From Glandiceps talaboti (Eukaryota > Hemichordata > Enteropneusta > Spengelidae), in contig NC_135567.1 in the NCBI RefSeq assembly GCF_964340395.1, forward strand, positions 5,504,899 through 5,568,898: 64,000 nt of DNA, written 5' to 3'. The notes beneath the pieces were generated by a model. It worked only from the letters and a program-made list of their open reading frames with translations, made no database searches and was not told the DNA's origin. How positions within the stretch are numbered: the stretch's first letter is position 1; the number at the start of each line of letters is the position of its first letter. Positions 59,304-64,000 of this stretch are shown one piece after another. A program made the position numbers and the translations under genes.

Positions 59304-60304
59304 AAAATACATTCATTTCTCCAGTAACACCACTTTTCTGGATTGGAACCGTTAAAGGGGCATGGTCTGAAACATCTATCTTTTTTCTTCTTTTTTTTTT
59401 TTTTTTTTTGGGGGGGGCGGGGGGGGTTATTTTTTGTTACCTGTATGTACCACTGACTGTAACTTGTTTAATGGTCAGTAATTTATATGCAAAGCCCATA
59501 CCCTGTTATCTAATGTATTCTATACTAAGGAATACCATAATATTCTTTTATACTTACAGTATCACAGACTGTAGTTTATAGAGTGAGAATTTTGCAAGCG
59601 ACTACCAGTCATTACACAAGTAGCAGTGAGTGACTGTTTATTTGACGAACCAAAATTGTGTATTCTCCTACCTCTTATTATGTTGTGACTCGCATTTATA
59701 CAATTACCGATAGTTGATTACATACTTTTCAGGATGAATGTCATTATATCGAAATGACAGTTCCAAAAAATAATTCCAGTTGTAGCTAGTTTAGCTTTAA
59801 TAATTTATCAACTTTTGTAGAACAGTCTATGACAACTTGCTGCTTTCACTTGATTCTAAGCAGTCAGAAGTACAGAGCTCAGGTTAGACTAATGAGGTTA
59901 AAACAAGTAATTTTGAAAACACCAACTTTTGAGGTGCTTTTCTCACAAATGTTTAGCCACAGAATCGAGGCAAATAAGGATTGTGTATTTTGGTTATATC
60001 CCATAACCAAAATTCAAAATCCGAAATTGCCCGGATTCTAGGCCAACAAACATATGACGATATCGTATCTGGAGTATCGGCTTTCAGTACAGGTATTACA
60101 AAATTGGCCATAAAGATGAACTCAATGATACCTTGACAAAGATAGTATTACAAACACTGATTGGTTAAACAAGTGTTGTGTAGTTAATCACCTGACAAGT
60201 AAACTGGGTACTGTACTTGTAATTCTATACTGATAAATCTGAAATGTCATATTTAAATTTTGTCTTCTAATCTGATTTGTCACCTTTAATTCAAGCTGGG
60301 GATA
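59304..60304. other. Low-complexity T and G runs, otherwise nothing supported
   Basis: T-run 59391-59409 passes directly into a G-run broken by one C (59410-59426), which reads as a poly-pyrimidine/poly-purine junction. GTTAAAGGGGCATGGTC (59351) resembles the end of TTAA elements but no partner end was found. No gene is seen. Confidence 0.55.
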
Positions 60305-60308
60305 TTAA

Positions 60309-61386
60309 AGGGGAATACCACTCCAGGAAAAGAAGACATTTATGTAAACTTTGAGTTGTAGTTAGACATTGTATGAATTTACATCACTTACATTACACAT
60401 AATTAACTAAAACTAAAAAGTAAAAATTATTGACTATCTATTGTTTATTGGTAGCCCTTATTAACACACATGATTTGTCTCATTGTAAACCTAAAAAAAA
60501 TCTTGATTTTTCATTCACTTTGGTGTTCAATGTCAAAAACCTGTGGATTAATGATCTGCAAATATTATCTAATATGTAAATATTTGGACACAAAAACTTA
60601 GTTTTTAGTGGTCATGTATATGGTAAACATATGGTAATTTGATATATCTGTATGATATGCAAACAGTGAAGGTATCATATTACATGATTACATGTGTCCA
60701 AACTGACCAAGTATGACCTGGTATAACCATATATCTTTCAAATAAAAATGAAACACTGATCCCAAAAATATGCAAATCTATATCACATGACCTCATTAAA
60801 TATTCAAAATGGCTTTCGATACACCAAAATCATAGCATTCTTGCTATTTTATCAGTATTTTACAAGTTTTGCTCAAATTTCATGTAAAAATCCTGGTTTT
60901 CTTGGGGCAAACGGTCAAATTTACATACTATCACAGAATGGGTGTGTGACTCCCTAGCTTACTCATATCTGATAGCTGGCCCCTCAGTAAAGGCTTCAAA
61001 CTTTGAGTTATGTTAACCTGTTATAACTAACTTGGAGTTACCTCATCGTGTGGATAATTCTCGTCAAACGGTGCTCAAAGAGTTAACAGACATGAATTGT
61101 CTCATGGCCTATCCTCATAAATATGGAATGGTTGAACATTGCGTGCTCATTAGTATCGATCACATGTACATACACATTTTAGACCAAAACCAGTCCCTTG
61201 GGAGAAATTTTGGTCTCATAATTTTTAAATGTTTTTGAATTTGTTATCCTTTTCCAAATTTGAAGGAAAATGTGGTCAACTTTCTTTTTTATTTTTCCAA
61301 GATTATGTGATGTAAAATCTTAAATTGACTGACTACAACTCAAAGTTTACATAAATTTCTACATTTCCTGGAGTGGCATTCCCCTT
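60309..61386. mobile_element. Non-autonomous TTAA-type DNA transposon, 1078 bp
   Basis: The left end AGGGGAATACCACTCCAGG and the reverse complement of the right end, AGGGGAATGCCACTCCAGG, start inverted repeats of about 60 bp. They share TTATGTAAACTTTGAGTTGT and carry only a few mismatches. TTAA flanks the element at 60305-60308 and 61387-61390, the target duplication of piggyBac and Kolobok elements. The interior is AT-rich without a transposase frame; the longest open stretch (61032-61238) has no motif. It is therefore a passenger mobilised in trans. The termini GGGGAAT are less like the CCC start of piggyBac, so Kolobok-like is the better guess. Confidence 0.85.
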
Positions 61387-61527
61387 TTAAGTACACAATA
61401 CATGGAAAAAAATTATTTACTTTTTTAGTTTATTTCATATTGTTGAACTGGAAAAATATAGATATTAATCTTTATAAATAGATATTTCAATACACTAAAT
61501 CTCCCAAAGAAATTTGTATAAGACTTG

Positions 61528-61801
61528 TTTTGATTATTTGGCTGTTTCTATGGGCGTGGTCTTGTTGCTAGGCACATTTGCATACATTTTTGAATGTTTG
61601 TCTTTCAATTCCTGACCCACCAAATATCATGGCAATTGGTTCAGCGGTTTTTGACTGTAAATTGTTTACACACACATCCACACAGACAGACAGACAGACA
61701 GACAGAAAGACAGAAAGACAGACAGACAGACAGGCAGACAGACAAACAGATGCCATGCAATCACTATAGCACTACTGAACCTCAGTTCAGTTGTGCTAAA
61801 A
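61528..61801 (+). mobile_element. Family A element, compact copy
   Basis: This is the shortest copy with both a head module and a tail: TTTGGCTGTTTCTATGGGC, GTGGTCTTGTTGCTAGGC, ACATTTGCATACATTTTTGA, then CACCAAATATCATGGCAATT, GGTTCAGCGGTTTTTGACTG, (CA)n, a CAGA tract (61681-61745), and the hairpin AGCACTACTGAAC-CTCA-GTTCAGTTGTGCT with AAAA. There is no coding sequence. It gives the cleanest view of the family plan. Confidence 0.78.
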
Positions 61802-61900
61802 ACTCGACACAATCAATGTTGCTGGTGTTTTTTATAGTTCATTTTAAACTCATTTAAAATTAAGAATGTGATATTAGTGATATGGATTTTAAAGTATCTA

Positions 61901-62018
61901 GGATAAGTTTATCAGACTGCCATGCCTCCATCTTGTGAGAAATTATCACATTGAAGGTAGGATAAGTTTATCAGACTGCCATGCCTCCATCTTGTGAGAA
62001 ATTATCACATTGAAGGTG
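61901..62018. repeat. Perfect 59-bp tandem duplication
   Basis: GGATAAGTTTATCAGACTGC through CATTGAAGGT occurs twice with a 59-bp period (starts at 61901 and 61960). The copies look identical, so the event is recent. Confidence 0.92.
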
Positions 62019-63015
62019 TAGTCCAGTGTCCATCAGTTACACCTTCATTTCTGTACAGTGGCATAATAATTAAACCAAAGACCATCCCTAGTTTTACTTA
62101 AATCCACATAAACATTCTCACACCATAGCTAATATAACTAATAAACCTGTTCACAGATAAAGTGCTAAGCTACACCCTGAGACCATTTGTGGTAGTTATA
62201 TCTTCATATGATATATGTTATTCTTCTCAAAAATAAGATTCATGGTAAATAATACAAGTACTGTGAATGGCACCACACACAATTACATTTTTGTCAGTTA
62301 CTAACAGTATGCTGAGTGTGGGTACATGTAGTTAAAGAGTTTAGGATTTTCAAAATCCAAACTGTGATACATAGTAATCATTCTACTGAACACAATGGTT
62401 TTAGAATTTGTAACAGAGAGAGTAGTGATAGCATAGCAGTAAATATCAATAATAATGTCTTAATATTGGGTTATATGCCTTCAATGCAAGGATATAATCA
62501 ACACTATGCGTAGCGGAGTGCTGATTGTATATTTACACCAAAGGCATTTAACAAAAGATCCAAGCTCTAATATTTGTATTACATGTCTCTAAAGATATTA
62601 GGTTCATTTGATAAATTTCATGTCAGAAACATTAAAAAAAGAATACATCTTGAATATTTGTCAATGTAACATGTGGTGTTTGAATATATGATGCATTAAT
62701 AAATTACAGTATAGACTAAACTAAAATCAAACTACAACTCTTTCTGTATATCAACCTGGAACTATTTTGGCAAAGTGCAATAAAGTTCATATTTGTTGAG
62801 AAAGATATACTGCTAGATGGAAATTCTGCTGTAAAAACTACTTACAGGTTACACTACTGAATGACATCACAACTATATATATATGTACTATTACGGCAAC
62901 AGTTTGTAACTTAGTAAAGTAAAGTTATCTTGTCTGTAGAGCGTGGTGTAATCTCCTGCATCCATCACAACATGACTGGATGAATACAGTTAATCATAAA
63001 AAGTGAAACAACATC
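62019..63015. other. AT-rich DNA, no supported gene
   Basis: No motif-bearing frame, tandem array or transposon end was recognised. A short TA run lies at 62874-62884. Confidence 0.5.
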
Positions 63016-63019
63016 ATTT

Positions 63020-63022
63020 TAC

Positions 63023-63055
<33 letters not shown>

Positions 63056-63081
63056 TGTATGTATGTATGTATGTATGTATG
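63020..63081. repeat. (ATGT)n microsatellite, left part
   Basis: About 15 ATGT units. The tract is interrupted at 63082 by a hAT-like MITE and resumes at 63249, so both parts were once one array. Confidence 0.93.
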
Positions 63082-63248
63082 CAGTGTTTTTGCTAAGGTT
63101 TGGGAACCCCGGTAACAGAAAGGGGCAAAGAGGTAAAACTGGTAGTGTTTCCCATGCAATGTATCATAGTTTAGGTGGGGAACCCCGGTAAAATGATGTG
63201 GGAACCCCGGTAGATTTTACCTACTTACCGCCCTTAAATAAAACACTG
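63082..63248. mobile_element. hAT-like MITE inserted in the (ATGT)n tract, 167 bp
   Basis: The left end CAGTGTTTTTGCTAAGG pairs with the reverse complement of the right end, CAGTGTTTTATTTAAGGGC. CAGTG termini are typical of hAT elements. The interior repeats GGGAACCCCGGTA three times (near 63102, 63177 and 63202) and is GC-richer than the flanks. The 8-bp flanks are TATGTATG and GTATGTAT, permutations of the microsatellite, so a hAT-type 8-bp duplication is possible but cannot be proven. It has no coding capacity. Confidence 0.7.
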
Positions 63249-63334
63249 GTATGTATGTATGTATGTATGTATGTATGTATGTATGTATGTATGTATGCAC
63301 GTATGCACGTATATACGTATGTATGTATGTAATG

Positions 63335-63368
<34 letters not shown>

Positions 63369-63531
63369 TGTATGTATGCATGCATGTATGTATGTATACA
63401 TGTATGTATGTATGCATGTATGTATGTATGTATGTATGTATGTATGTATGTATGTATGTATGTATGTGTGTGTGTATGTATGTATGTGTGTGTGTATGGA
63501 TGTATGGATGGATATATGTATATATAACTCG
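63249..63531. repeat. (ATGT)n microsatellite, right part, degenerate
   Basis: ATGT units with internal variants (GCACGTATGCACGTATATACG near 63297, TGCATGCATG, GTGTGTGTATGG near 63467-63510). It has no stops in several frames on both strands, which produces artificial MYVC and HTYI repeat frames. Confidence 0.92.
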
Positions 63532-63582
63532 GTGAGTATCAATCTGCTAAGACAGTGCTCTATACCGCAGTGGCAGAGCGTA

Positions 63583-63693
63583 ATAGTTTTGGTAGTACTG
63601 GAACTCTTTCTTGGTTGTAACTCGGAGTTTCACGCATAAAGCGATCATCATGTTGTCTGAGTTACAACCAAGAAAGAGTTCCAGTACTACCAA

Positions 63694-63699
<6 letters not shown>
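63583..63699. repeat. Perfect 41-bp inverted repeat with 35-bp spacer
   Basis: The left arm (63583-63623) starts ATAGTTTTGGTAGTACTGG and ends GGTTGTAACTC. The right arm (63659-63699) is its exact reverse complement. The spacer is 35 bp and contains GTTTCACGC and GCGATCATCATG. A (TA)n tract follows at once. The perfect arms point to recent origin or active gene conversion; it could be a foldback element or a hairpin-RNA source. Confidence 0.9.

Positions 63700-63765
<66 letters not shown>
63697..63765. repeat. (TA)n(TG)n compound microsatellite
   Basis: About 28 bp of TA followed by about 38 bp of TG. It abuts the right arm of the perfect inverted repeat. Confidence 0.93.
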
Positions 63766-63766
<1 letters not shown>

Positions 63767-63815
63767 TATAGAACCCTAAAAGAATAAAAGTAGCGCCAAT
63801 GGCATTGTAGGACAA

Positions 63816-63880
63816 CTGTATTTGGCTGTTGCTATGGCGTCTTGTTGCTAGGCATATTTGCATACATTTGTTTATCTTTA
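63816..63880 (+). mobile_element. Family A head fragment
   Basis: TATTTGGCTGTTGCTATGG, CGTCTTGTTGCTAGGCAT, ATTTGCATACATTTG match the head module of the compact family A copy at 61528. The tail, if present, is beyond the end of the window. The rest to 64000 shows nothing further. Confidence 0.65.
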
Positions 63881-64000
63881 TTCTCATACCTACCCATCCA
63901 CAGTCTTTGTAATATGCATCATCATTTCAGTGTTGTCAACAATAACTGTAGAATAACCCTCCATCCCCACCATCCCCACCGTTCACCATGCAGTTTCTAG

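Noticed and set aside
61568-61857. Frames rich in QTDRQTDR or CLSVCLSV
   Set aside because: They are CAGA microsatellite translations within a family A element tail.
63540-63600. Possible tRNA or tRNA-derived SINE head
   Set aside because: I looked for A and B box promoter words and a cloverleaf but found only weak likeness.
63217-63639. Open frames reading MYVC or HTYI repeats
   Set aside because: They are translations of the ATGT microsatellite on both strands.

Overview
The window is AT-rich, non-bacterial animal DNA. It contains spliced exons with GT/AG borders, very long introns, simple-sequence repeats, MITE-like elements and dispersed non-autonomous transposons. It holds no operon, CRISPR array or bacterial gene arrangement. 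I cannot fix the species from sequence alone. The dense CA, CAGA and ATGT microsatellites, the hairpin-ended repeats and the relics of a multi-copy zinc-finger gene family suggest a marine invertebrate (amphioxus, hemichordate or mollusc grade), but this is inference.

The only living gene I can support is on the minus strand. Two short exons, 54566-54658 and 625-723, each encode an ankyrin repeat, have good splice borders and join in phase 0. If they are consecutive, as the reading frame and repeat register suggest, the intron between them is about 53.8 kb and contains nearly everything else in the window.

From left to right: 1-4580 is intronic DNA with C-tracts, a CA repeat, a diverged internally repeated element (about 2930-3380) and a small frameshifted coding relic (4026-4335). 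From 4580 to 41765 there is one giant satellite with a 56-bp unit (about 660 copies by length). It has marker variants and nested higher-order duplications; I measured offsets of 676, 1461, 1905, 2120, 2587, 3364 and 7548 bp. From 41.8 to 43.2 kb lie dispersed repeats that include a hairpin-ended family. From 45.88 to 52.6 kb is a dead gene. It has an upstream coding fragment, then a 33-bp minisatellite of about 116 units (45962-49815) whose 11-residue reading frame leads into an acidic region, two zinc-finger-like motifs, a conserved helical region and a separated C-terminal tail. It carries several stops and frameshifts, and no recognisable central core.

From 52.6 to 64 kb the DNA is transposon-rich. 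It has six copies of a family ending in microsatellite, hairpin and GTGCTAA (Helitron/Helentron-like), a 369-bp TA-flanked inverted-repeat element, a G-rich roughly 20-bp tandem array, a 1.3-kb tandem duplication containing an expanding 60-bp repeat, a 1078-bp TTAA-flanked transposon, a 167-bp hAT-like MITE inserted in an ATGT microsatellite, and a perfect 41-bp inverted repeat. A sequence matching the CTCF core consensus lies at 55554-55567.

No tRNA, rRNA or other RNA gene was seen. The strongest candidate for something undescribed is the 37-kb intronic satellite with its layered duplications and palindromic core. The second is the minisatellite that grew inside a coding sequence.
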